This document shows, in pieces, positions 11,597 to 22,239 of a stretch of DNA of 64,000 nt. The stretch is from Holacanthus passer (taxonomy: Eukaryota > Chordata > Actinopteri > Pomacanthidae): positions 1 to 64,000 of the forward strand of contig JAFREQ010000221.1 in assembly GCA_025331565.1 (NCBI GenBank), given 5' to 3'. Made by a program: the position numbers and the translations under genes. The first letter of the stretch is position 1. Every line of letters starts with the position of its first letter. Under the pieces are notes generated by a model. That model was not told where the DNA came from. It saw only the letters and a program-made list of their open reading frames with translations, and searched no databases.

Positions 11597-12399
11597 AGTC
11601 AAAGGGAGACCTCCTGCAACCACATCACTTTTGGGTATTTCTGCTGCTGTCTTTTCAATACGTTCTTTCTCCCGTGTGTCAGCCACTCTTTTGAAATCCA
11701 TCACAGTTTTCTTTCGTTCTACAGATGTCAATAGCTGCACCGCTTGTTGGCTGCACTATAAAAAGTTACTCAGTGTTGTATTTTTACAACGAGCTCAGAA
11801 GTCAGGGAGTTATCTTTGCTAGACTGCAGTTAAAGCTGCATTATCTGTCCATCATTTTTCTTCCTTTGTGTTTGTTCATCTCTTCAGTCCTGACCCTGTA
11901 ACCTTGTAAGATGCTGTGAAATGAGATGTGTGTGTCTGAGAGTGCGTGCACGTGTTGAGGAGGGATTAGTCTTGGAAAATCGTCGCTCTTTGATCAGAGA
12001 TAAGACGTGCGCTGTGCTCGTACTCCTGCTGTGTCGATGTTGAGACAATGTGCAGCCGACAACAAACTGCATCCTCAATGTTTTCCAGCTGGAGAATGAC
12101 TCTCATATAACCAGCTTGGCACCTGAAGTTGAATTGTCCTCATTTATTCCTTTTGGTGACAAAGATAAAGCAGATGTTTAAAAAGTCCAGCAACCTAGAT
12201 AGATGTAACGTTCCAACTTTTATTCCTGGGACAGTGTTGAGAAGCGGTGGTTGCACTGCTTAAAAAAATCATTTGCATGGTTTAGATCGAGTCCAAACAG
12301 CATTACTGGTCCAGCTTTGATGAAACTTCAATGGAGAGATGATGCAACTAGCTAGCCCGAGGTTCTGTGTCATTCATGGAGGTAAACACGGTTCACGTG

Positions 12400-12424
12400 G
12401 TTTGTTTGTTTGTTTGTTTGTTTT
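12400..12424. repeat. (TTTG)n repeat
   Basis: About six TTTG/GTTT units. Confidence 0.95.
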
Positions 12425-12552
12425 CTTGCCTTCGGTCCTGTTCCTGTGTGGTGCGACTCCCTCTGCCCCCTGGGTTTACTGAGGACATGAAAGAGAGCAG
12501 AATCCTTGATTTGTTTGTTGTGGTCCTCAGTTTTAAAGCAAACAATGATATT

Positions 12553-12570
12553 TACACACACACACACACA
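12553..12570. repeat. (CA)9 microsatellite
   Basis: Uninterrupted CA units. Confidence 0.95.
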
Positions 12571-14513
12571 GCAGCCCATTTCCTCTGTAAAGGTACATTA
12601 ACTATTGTTTGTACTTTAATTGAATTTCTCCAGACCACACACAAAAAGCAGCTTTTATTTTCATTCCCTTTTCTCAGTAAGGCTTAGAAACGTTATAGGA
12701 GAATTAACATACGCTGTTATCTGTTAACACATGACTCTACGAAGCACTAAAAGTTACGTCCTATAGGAGCAGGAGTCTGTGTCTGATTGGCTCAACGTTC
12801 GGCCCCCGTCACTGTGGGATAGCTGCGGAGTTGTGAAACAGAAAGAAAGAGACTATTATCTTATCATAATGTTACATTTGAAGCACCCCCCCCACCCCCC
12901 ATTTACTGCTTTCTCTTCCTGTGTTTTCATTTATCTCCCTTCATTAGTGCCTCCTCCCAGCTCATCAATGCAAATATATGGATTCAATTACCGCTAATGT
13001 AGCTTCTTTATCAGCACGCGTTTCCCCCTAATACCACCAACTGATGCACCGCTCACTTTTCCGTAAGAAAAGAGCCAAATTATGTAGATTTTTGTCAATT
13101 TTATCTCTCTGCCTCGGTGTCTCGGGGGATGAGCGTCGGCTGGATTTTCAGCGAGGTCTGCTCAGGTTAAGTTTGAAATTTAGTTGCGCCAAAGATCATC
13201 CTACTATTAAAGGTGTGTGTATGTGTATATATTAATGAAGTATTGATTGGACTGTGCCTGTGCTCGTCAGCCAAAACAAGTGGGTTGATTTTGTGTGTGT
13301 GTTTGAGTGTCTGCTAACGAAGAACTGATTATTAAGTGGGCAGATTTCGCCAGAACAGATGCAAAGTCATGTGGTTGTGTGTGTTGCTTCGTCTCCTCAG
13401 CGCCCCATCTAATATTTAGCGTTACCTGTCTGTTCATATGAATGAGACGCTGCCTGTCAATCCCAAAGCTGTAGACATGAATACTGGATAGGATCCAGAT
13501 GAGCGCCATCTCTTATTAACTTCCTCTCCGTCGCACTCCGCTCGTCCTCCACCCATCTCAATGTCTCCCTCCTCTTCCTCCTAACATATCCTCTCCTCTG
13601 TCTGTCCGTGTTTCTTTTCTGCTGTGTATTAATTTTCTCTTTTTCTCTTCCTCCCAAGTCCTCCTCACTTGCATCATCCTCCCTCCCAACACGTTCCCTT
13701 TCCCTTGTTTTTCTTTCAGTTTCTAATCTTCCCTCGCCCGTCTTTTTTCACATCCCCTGCTGTTCAGTCTCGTAGATTTCAGATTGGGTTACCACTTTGT
13801 CCTTGATCAACTTGTAGAGTGAAAACTGAGATCGAGTAGTGAATGCTGATTTACCAAATTAAGTCATGACCCTGTATATATCAAAAGAACGAGATAATTA
13901 AATTGTGACATAAAACAATGTCTGATATGTCAAGATGATAAAAAATAGATAATGATTTTCTAAAACAGGTGGTATTTTGGAGGGTTTTTGGTAATTTTTA
14001 CAACAAGTCCTTCAAATTAAACAACACACACACTCACATAAAAATGATTTATGATCTGACAATTGGTTACAAAAACCAAAAAGTTAGAGCATGGTTCAAA
14101 TATCTACTTTGTTAAGGTTAGGGGACTTTTGTCATCACAGTTAATACAAGCCAAGATTAACTGTTAGGTAGGAAGCAGGAAACAAACAGGCTCCTGGTGC
14201 CCTCCCTCCTCCCTCTGGTGTTGATTTTGTGGCTTTATAATAATGTCACACTGCTTCCTCCTTGGTCTCCTCGGGACAAGAATCATAACTTCTACATCTG
14301 CTGGAGGGCTTTGAGCATAAACATATGTCTTTGTGGGGCTTTTGCTGAAACAACTGATGCTGCTGTTTCTCTTGGGAGGACGGTCTAGTGAGGACAGACT
14401 CCATTTTCCCTGACCAAGCAAACCTAAATGAACAGTATATGCCCACCACAAAGAAAAGGGGAACATACATTTAAGTGAAACTAATTTGGAGGAAACTGTG
14501 AATAGGTCCATTT

Positions 14514-14580
14514 AAAAAAAAAAAAAAAAAGATCCTCTATCAGGAAAGTTGAGTTTTACAATAGGTGCAAAAAAAAAAAA
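14514..14580. repeat. Two poly-A tracts
   Basis: A run of 17 A at 14514-14530 and a run of 12 A at 14569-14580, about 40 bases apart. No retroposed gene or SINE body is recognisable upstream, so they are not assigned to a retrotransposon. Confidence 0.9.
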
Positions 14581-14818
14581 TCAATTCAAACTGACAATGA
14601 CAGGATTGGAAAGTCTGGCTGTGAATTAATTAATTTTTATCTCTCTGTCTCTGTTCCTGATTAACTTTGAATGGCTCAGCACTGAATCGCATCAATTCTG
14701 TTCCATCATTTAAAGGCAATATCCAGCCATATCCAGCTGGCATTAATCACAATAATCCTTATAATCTGGAGTAAGATTTAAATCAAAGGAAATCTGAAAT
14801 AGTCGTTTCCAAAGACAC

Positions 14819-14847
14819 TCATGGTGCCTTGATGTAAGGCACCATGA
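14819..14847. repeat. Perfect 12-base stem hairpin
   Basis: Arms tcatggtgcctt (14819-14830) and aaggcaccatga (14836-14847), with a five-base loop. It is too short for a microRNA precursor, and no coding context is visible. Confidence 0.9.
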
Positions 14848-14849
14848 CG

Positions 14850-17390
14850 CAAGCATGTGATGTACAAACCCAAAGTAACGGTCTGACTTTGAGTCAGTCA
14901 GCATGTTATTATCGATGGAGCTGGTCCAGTTTGCTTTTCATCATGACATTACATATGTGAGTCTGTTCTCTCTCTTTTATCTTTGAAGTCTTCAAATATT
15001 AACCGGGCCTCTCTGACTCTCAGCTGACAGCGGCTGTTCGGGCCTGATGTTGTCGTTACTGGACTAATGGGTTCTTACTGGAAGCTGTCCTGTGCTTTGA
15101 TGCAGAGAAACCTGCACATACACAGGTACACACACAAGGAGACACATGCAAACATTGAAGCTGACTTCACTGAGACTGCTTCCTTTCTAGGTTGTGAATT
15201 ATTACGGACAAACTTTATTGGCATGACAGATATTCTCTCGACGTAGCTGCAGCTTTAAACAAAGCTGTTATTTTCAGTGTCTGCAGTTGGATTGTTTTTC
15301 CACCTGTTCTTGAAGGATTTCCACCCATTACCGCTCTGCAGAGGCACCACCCACTCTCTGACAAGTTACTGCTCAGATTCAGATCTCTCCGACCTGCAAC
15401 ACTGTTAATCTATTGAAAATCTGTCCGCCCCGTCTCACAGAAAAATTTATTTTCTTAATCTAAAGACATGCTAATACAGCTACTCAGCTATTTAATAAGA
15501 CACCTTTACAAGACGGGAACTGAAAATACATCTTTTTAAATGTCTAGAAGTTAAAGGAAGCAGTTGCAGCTTGAAGCAGTGGCAACTAAAAGGGAATAAG
15601 AACTTTATGGCTGTTTTTCACCTTTCTTTCTGATAGTTTATGTTGTTTCCCACAGCAGAAATCCAACCCAGATCCCAAGCTTCAGACGTCACAAGAGCTT
15701 TTGCATAGTGCTTTTTTTGGGTGACTGACTGATTGACTTTTCAGAAAAAAGAGCAAGATATGAGCGAATGAGCGAGACGAACATTTAAAATGAACATTAT
15801 TTAAAGTTGTATTTAGAGGCATCTGGTTTACTGAAGGGCAGCATATTTACATACATCCTTTTATTTTTTCATATAAAAAAAAAAATCTTGTGGTCTAACT
15901 GAGATGATAAAGGTAATTGCACACTTCCTCGCATTAGAGTAAATATGCCCTTTGCCTGCAACATATGTTTTATCTTTTCTGCACTGACAAATCAAATGAT
16001 GCAGACAGCCAGTTCCTCATTTTCCTCATCCACCTTTTCCTCTCTCTCCTCCATCCTCCTCTGTCTCTCCCATTACAGTGTCTCTATTTTGTCAAACGTG
16101 TCTGACATGAGCCTCTCACTCGTGCAAGCAGAAGGACACGAGAGCACGTGAAGGGCTGACTGTTCATGTGTGTATTCCTGCGCCCGTGTGTGTCACGCAG
16201 CGGCGAATCCTCGAATCAGCTGTTAAATGGATTTCTCTCCTCGGTTCAGTATTCAGAAGAAGAAGCTTGGCACCTTAATCAGATCAGATGTACATCACGT
16301 AGGCCATTACCAACGACCTTTCCCCCCTTTCCTCCAACCGTTCTCCTCTTTCTCTCCCCTCTGTCCTCAGCAATTATTCAAAGTATGGTGCTGTTAAGTT
16401 ATTAATCCACTATTGTTATACTTTGATAAGGATATTGAAATTCACTGCAGGATCCTGCCAAACCCGTTTCTCTAATAATGGGGACGTTGTCACAAGGCAT
16501 TTTGCTGCAGAGCTGCAGAGCTGTAGCTGAAAGCAGCCAGACATAATGTTAAACGGCTTATTTCTAGTCCAGCCTATATAAGATAGTATAGAAAAGCAAC
16601 ACTGTGTTTGAGTATGACACCATCTGTTTAGGAAGCTTCTGCCCTTATTTGCATTAATCACATATTAACATACAGTAATTGCATAGCAGCATTGACTTTA
16701 ATTTTGCGAAGCCCTTTATTATTCTGATTTACATTTTAAAAGGTGTTTCACAAGGCATACTGATAAGGCATAAACATTTTTATGATAACTTATGGTTAAA
16801 TGCTCCCTCTTCAGCACTCTACACTGGCCTATTTAATAACTCACTGAATGTCTATAATTATTCCAGGGACCTTAAATTAATTAATTCACTGTTTGAGAGA
16901 TAATAGCTTTTCATCTGCCTCAAGACATTCCAGTGGTTAGCAAAGTAACATTGTTGCTGAGGATTTGCGCTATTGATCTCATCTTTGATTAAATTTCCAG
17001 TTTATTTATTAAAACATAAATGTTAAGTTCACCCTCTGGTAGGCTCGTCTTTTGAGATAATGCCAGATAATGTCATATGGACGGTTGGATTATTCTTGTG
17101 GCTACACCGTTTAACAAGTTTAACAACACCTAAAAGCTTAATGTATTCCATCAGGTTCCTAAAGTAATTGGCTTTGACTTGTTTAAATGGTAATGCGCTT
17201 TCAAATTTCAGTCAGAACTCGCATCGGATCAGACTATAATATCGTGATAATATTGCCCTTCCCACTTTCATAAAGGTTAATTAAGACTAACTCAGTCAGA
17301 GGGGAGTGAAATGAGAAGGAGAGAGAGGTACAGACTGAAGTAAGCGGGGATATTTTGGTCAGCCAGTTTCGTCTCCACAGTGCAAGAGTT
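14850..17390. other. Non-coding stretch, nothing recognised
   Basis: Unique sequence. The part at about 16660-17120 is AT-rich with many TAATTA-like motifs and no repeats, as many enhancers or conserved non-coding elements look; this is composition only. Confidence 0.4.
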
Positions 17391-17391
17391 G

Positions 17392-17393
<2 letters not shown>

Positions 17394-17448
<55 letters not shown>

Positions 17449-17454
17449 TGTGTG
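17394..17454. repeat. (TG)n microsatellite
   Basis: About 25 TG units followed by a GCGCG interruption. The 185-aa - strand ORF at 17234-17791 runs through the antisense of it (His-Thr repeats) and is not a gene. Confidence 0.97.
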
Positions 17455-17459
17455 AGCGT

Positions 17460-18775
17460 AGAGGAAAAACAGAGAGTTTTGTCTGTTTCTCTTTGTCCAT
17501 TTTGTAAAAAAGTTTCTGCTTAGTCAAGCTTGACGTCCAGGTCACTGTATTTTTTCTGCACACCTCTTCTTCTGTGACTGTCTGTCCATCATTCTGTTGG
17601 TGACCTTTTTTCCCCTTCTCTGCTATATTTGCTCTCCTGAACACAGACAGAATGAAAGAGCGGAAGAGAAGAACAGAAAAGAAATGGGGACAGAATTTAC
17701 TGACTCCCTTGTGGTCTGTTTTGTTTGGGTCTAAAAAAGTAGCTCTGTTTTCATGAAATTCAGGGCAAACACAACTGCAAGCACAAGACAAGAGGAAGAG
17801 ATAGAATGAGTAATAATGAGAAAAATACCATGATATTAAATCTCTGCAGAAAAAGGGACAGAAGCAGACAGAGTATTGTTTGGATCTTTCTCTTTCAAAT
17901 GTGACATTGCACCTTTGTCAGCTGTGTGTCCGTCTTATATGATGCATAACAGAAGATGATTGGGTGAGAAAGAAAGCACCTGAAATCATTTTTTAGACCC
18001 TGAAATATTTGAGGAATGGTTAAATTGAATTAAAGAAATGGGGAAACTGAATAGATCTCTTCTCCCCTGCTTATGTCCTCTCACTACTTTAACACCTTGT
18101 CTTAATGTCTTCTGTAAACCGCTCTTATGAACTAACCTGTGTATGTGCTATATACGTCAACTACTCGACTGTGTCGGACTAACGATGAACGACAGTGGAA
18201 TTCATATGGAAAATGGCCAGTTGTTATTCATTTCTAATAACATCCTGTCTCCTCAAAATTGTTTTTACATTTTGATATAAAATGTAATATCTGCCTGGAT
18301 AATTTCACCAGTAACATTATTTGTCGCTGAAGGAAGGAGTTTGTTGTCGTATGCCACTCAGGTTGTAAGGAGGTGGTTGGGGTGGATGATGGACGGGCAA
18401 AGCGCAGGAGTCTCATGTGTAGTTGAGTTAAAGCAACAAAGCTGCTTTGTTTAAATCATTTTATTCCCTTATAAATCCACAATAATACATATATTATCAC
18501 CTAATATTGTATTAGATCTTTTTATCAACTTCAGCTCTTGTAAGCAGTACAAGTTTTGACCTTGTATTTGCTGTGTATGTCCTGCAGGCCTCATTTACCT
18601 CAGCTCATACCACTCGTTTTTTTAGGGAATAAAGCATTATATACATTATTTTGACTGTAACAAATACTAAGATGAAATCTATTGTACTATTTATCACAGA
18701 GTACTTCACTGAAATGTTTGCCAAAATCACCTTTTTGAAACCAGTTAAATTTTCTAAACTGTGGCACAAAATAAC
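17460..18775. other. Non-coding stretch, nothing recognised
   Basis: Unique AT-rich sequence with no supported gene or element. Confidence 0.45.
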
Positions 18776-18972
18776 AACTTTTGTGTTCCCGGTCAAAACT
18801 GACCGTTATGATTTTTACTGAAAACAGAAGGCCAAATGTACAGGGACAACTTAACTATACTACAAAAGTAATGCTTCAACCATACACTGTATGAACACAT
18901 TTACAATTTTCTATTGTAGGTCTGAAAAGACAGTGCCATAGTGTCATCCCAATGTTCCTCAGTTTTGTCCTC

Positions 18973-19053
18973 TCATGAGCATGTTGGGCAATGTACTGAG
19001 GTCATTGCATGTTCTTTGCAAATGTGTACACCACATGTGTGGCACACAAAGCT
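18973..19053 (-). pseudogene. piggyBac transposase C-terminal cysteine-rich domain remnant
   Basis: On the - strand the frame reads SFVCHTCGVHICKEH, then ten residues with a final CPTC, a serine and TGA. The pattern C-x2-C-x4-C-x2-H...C-x2-C at the extreme C-terminus matches the zinc-binding cysteine-rich tail of piggyBac transposases. Upstream the frame breaks at poly-A and a stop, and no catalytic DDD domain remains. I am fairly sure of the family and sure that it is non-functional. Confidence 0.65.
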
Positions 19054-19195
19054 TGTTTTTTTTAATCTTTTTTATATCTTTTTAGCTGCTATTGCTTGCA
19101 TGTCTCTCACCAATGCAGCAGAGGATGGCGTTCGTGGAAGGTGTCAGCGCCCTTGAATGAGGGGCTCCACCATGCTTTTGCCAAGTTCTTCAAGG

Positions 19196-19199
<4 letters not shown>

Positions 19200-19229
<30 letters not shown>

Positions 19230-19258
19230 CTGTGAGTGTGTGAATGTGTGTGTGTGTG
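19200..19258. repeat. (TG)n microsatellite, imperfect
   Basis: About 14 pure TG units followed by interrupted units. It lies inside the piggyBac relic. Confidence 0.95.
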
Positions 19259-19311
19259 ACTGTGCCTGTTTTTATATCCCAGTGTGGACTCTAACTTGAC
19301 TACACACCCAC

Positions 19312-19523
19312 CTATGGGGACATCCTGTCACCGTGGGGACAAAATTGAGGTCCCCATGGGGCCAGACTGCTTTTTGAGGGTTAAGACTTGGTTACAATTA
19401 GATTCAGTTTAGGGTTAGGGTAAAGGTTAGGGTTAGGCATTCAGTTGTGATGGTTAGGATAAGAGTAAGGGGCTAGGGAATGCATTATGTCAATTGAATG
19501 TCCCCATTGGGATAGTGAAACAA

Positions 19524-19525
<2 letters not shown>
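19312..19525 (+). repeat. GGGGAC repeat with telomere-like core, nested in the piggyBac relic
   Basis: Contains several GGGGAC/GTCCCC boxes, including a hairpin tggggac (19334-19340) / gtcccca (19350-19356). The core has interspersed TTAGGG-type units (about 19409-19437), and the tail 'aatgtccccattgggatag' leads straight into a TG array. From memory this block followed by (TG)n is repeated throughout teleost genomes. The TTAGGG units belong to it and do not mark an ancestral telomere. Confidence 0.7.
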
Positions 19526-19583
<58 letters not shown>

Positions 19584-19599
19584 ACGCATGTGTGCGTGT
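19526..19599. repeat. (TG)n microsatellite
   Basis: About 27 TG units, then CGCACGCATG and further units. It directly follows the GGGGAC block. Confidence 0.97.
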
Positions 19600-19911
19600 C
19601 TGCTCAAAGACACCTGCATGTTGTGTGAGAAAGGAGAGTGTGCTTGACCTCTGTTTTATACACTAATTGTAGTCTTTCCCATTCATTTCCAATGGCCGGT
19701 CATTTTTGACCGGGAACACCATGGGTGTATACAAGTTCCATAAAACACACAAATTTTTGTAAAAATATTTCAGATTTTTTTTATGTGTTCAAATGCCACG
19801 TGTGAACAAAGTCATGGAACCTCATGACAAACAGATGAAATTTACTGCACTTTTTTAGAGGGGAAACATGTAAATCGGTCAGATTTGACCGGAACACAAC
19901 AGGAGGGTTAA

Positions 19912-22127
19912 AGGTCAGAAATGATTATGTTTTGATTTTTTTTACATGTTAAAAATAGAAACATGTCTCGTCTCCTGCTTGAAGTCATAGTTGACAAGAC
20001 CACCATCCCCAGCTGTAACAAAGTTGCAGCTGCAGTTGCAAAGTGCCTCAGTATCCACGAAAAAGGTTTCATCATGCTTTGTTTGTGCCAATAGATGTCA
20101 TGATGCATCCCTTTCGTCCAGAAATGAACTAATTTGCAACAACAAATAAGTTTTGAAGGAAACATAATGTTGGCCGGATTACATTTCCCACCTACATAAT
20201 TAGAAAGGTTGTCAGTTTACTTATCTGATGTTGCTACTGAATGTATCAAAAAAATTTTTTACAATACCCATCCATAACTTCCTGTTGAAAGTTGAATTGT
20301 AAATTTGCCTTCATGTCACATTATCTACTGCCATCATCTACTTTTCACATCTGCTGAAGTGAAGTGGCACATGAGATCCTGTGTCTGTTTACAAGAGAGA
20401 TGATGTGTAAACTCGCCACTCATCTTGTCTAATAGATTCTTGATTGGTTAGAGCTCTTGTAGCTGATTGTTGTATACTCATGCTAAGAGAGCTAAGCCAA
20501 CATCCTCCACGTAATTATCAAACGCATGCCTGTGTGGGTGTTCGGGTGTGCTGGTGTGCAAGAGGTCGTTAATCTGCGACAACTGCTTCCTATGGCAACA
20601 GTGAAAGGTTCATTGTGTTAATTGCATGTACATAATGGCTCCGCCAACTTCTCTTGACCTCCTTTGAAATGCTTACACACCTTAATGGGGATGATTGCTA
20701 GATTGCTATGCGACGCCTCCATGATCACAGCGACTGCCATTTATATAAAGTCCCTCAAAATAACCAGCGTCACCGCACCGTGAGACAAAGATAAAGTAGT
20801 TAATACTAGACTTCCCATATTGCATTGCGGTCAAAACGATTGTATATCACAGAGTTTTGCAGAGACTTACCTCAACTTAACGAGGTGCAAAAGTTTATTT
20901 GCAGCTTACTGATCACGCTGAGCTATGGGGTGTATTATCCTCTTGAGCACACCATCTGTCTCGCTAATGTATTTCTATTATTATCTTGTCAGGATTGTGT
21001 TGTTGGTTTTTATTCTTGACTCCGGTATTGACTCCGCTGTGTGTGAGGTGATCTAGGCCAGGCAGTAAAGCCTTTTAAAGTACAACACCTCTGTTTAAAT
21101 GGGAACCTGTTCTTCCTACACTCCCCCGTTTGTTTTATTAAAGAATCCGTCTTTGTCTTGTTTGTGTAGTAATTACTTTTCTTCCCCACCAGTGTTTTGC
21201 TAATGTGAATAGCATTGTTGGCATTGTACAGTATCCTTTTCAGGGAGGGTAATTTATTAAACAGGCAGTGCCTTAGTTACAAGAGCTTATCTGTTTAGTT
21301 TGCTTTGTTGCAGAGAGAGGACACTGCATTACGTCTGTGGCCTCACTCATTTGTTTTTTCCTCATTATAGTCCCTCTTCCTTTGTTCGCTCTCATTTTCC
21401 ACCCTTAACTCTTGACTTTTTTTTTTCCCTCTGGATTCATTGTTTCCTTTCCTCCAACATATATTCTCTCACTTTCTTTTTCCTCATGACTGACTGTCCT
21501 CTCTTTTTTCTCTCTTTTCACTTCCATGTTCTTTCACATCTCTGTATGATTCCTGACATATTGAGTTCATCAGACAAAAATCACATGATGATAGTCTTGC
21601 ATGAGCAACGGGGGGAGTGGATAAACATACTGCACCGATATTCACACACACACAATTAAAACCTGTGGGAATCGTCTGTTAGCCGTTTTCATACATTCAT
21701 ATTTTATTAAGAGGTTTAGTTATTACTCTCACATTCTGTCCCTAATTAGTTCTCTGGTGGCTTCAGTCTCTTCTTCCATCGACTTTTTTGTCCTGCAATA
21801 AATATTACCATTTCCATCTCTTCTCCATCTTTGCACTCTTCACTTTAAAGCCGATGCTCAGAGGAAAGGCTCATTTGGATTGGGCTGATCAAATACGCTC
21901 ATATTTATTGAAAGGTGATGTCTGATAGAAATTACGAAAAAGATTCTGGGTTCGTTTTTCATTTTGAGAAATGAGATTTAGCAATGAGCGAGGGCAAGTC
22001 GTTATTGTGTTTATTATTTATTGAGGAGCATTTTTAACATTGGCTTTTTCTAATTAAATGTCGATGCTGAAATACTGAGAACATTTTTCTGTCTCGTAAC
22101 CCTTCCACATGGTCATACCACTCACCA
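19912..22127. other. Non-coding stretch, nothing recognised
   Basis: Unique sequence. The part at about 20400-20800 is free of repeats and has mixed composition. The stretch 21300-21660 is pyrimidine-rich and produces a low-complexity 119-aa ORF that I do not accept. Confidence 0.45.
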
Positions 22128-22238
22128 CTTGTCTTTGTACTGTTTTCAGTTGAGTATGTGTCAGCACGGATTAGCAAATTATCACATCCCGTTTTAATTA
22201 TGTTTTACACAGCGTCCCATCTTTTTTGGAATCAGGAT
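22128..22238 (-). mobile_element. Dispersed repeat family A, copy 3 (partial)
   Basis: Contains 'gtctttgtactgttttcagt', 'ggattagcaaattatcacat' and the terminal 'tcccatcttttttggaatc'. It is parallel to copy 1 and inverted relative to copy 2. It is truncated, without the distal half. Confidence 0.7.
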
Positions 22239-22239
22239 A

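Larger units (their letters stand above)
11600..14510. other. Non-coding stretch with simple repeats only
   Basis: Holds a (TTTG)n run at 12400-12424, a (CA)9 at 12553-12570 and a poly-C patch at about 12886-12900. The rest is unique. ORFs here are short, low-complexity and without splice context. Confidence 0.5.
18780..19907 (-). mobile_element. piggyBac-family relic
   Basis: The right boundary reads, on the - strand, CCCTCCTGTTGTGTTCCGGT directly after a TTAA (19908-19911), the piggyBac target site. Subterminal palindromes of the type ggtca-n-tgacc occur at 18789-18804, 19695-19712 and 19875-19892. A transposase C-terminus lies on the - strand near 19053-18973, so orientation and order agree with one - strand element. 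The left boundary is diverged; I could not place a second TTAA. The interior holds a GGGGAC repeat and two TG arrays. The copy is non-functional. Confidence 0.75.

Noticed and set aside
17234..17791. 185-codon ORF on the - strand
   Set aside because: Its middle is the antisense of a TG microsatellite (His-Thr repeat), and the rest has no family motif or splice context.
19409..19437. Interstitial telomere (TTAGGG units)
   Set aside because: Only a few irregular units that belong to a repeat family with GGGGAC boxes, so not evidence for chromosome fusion.
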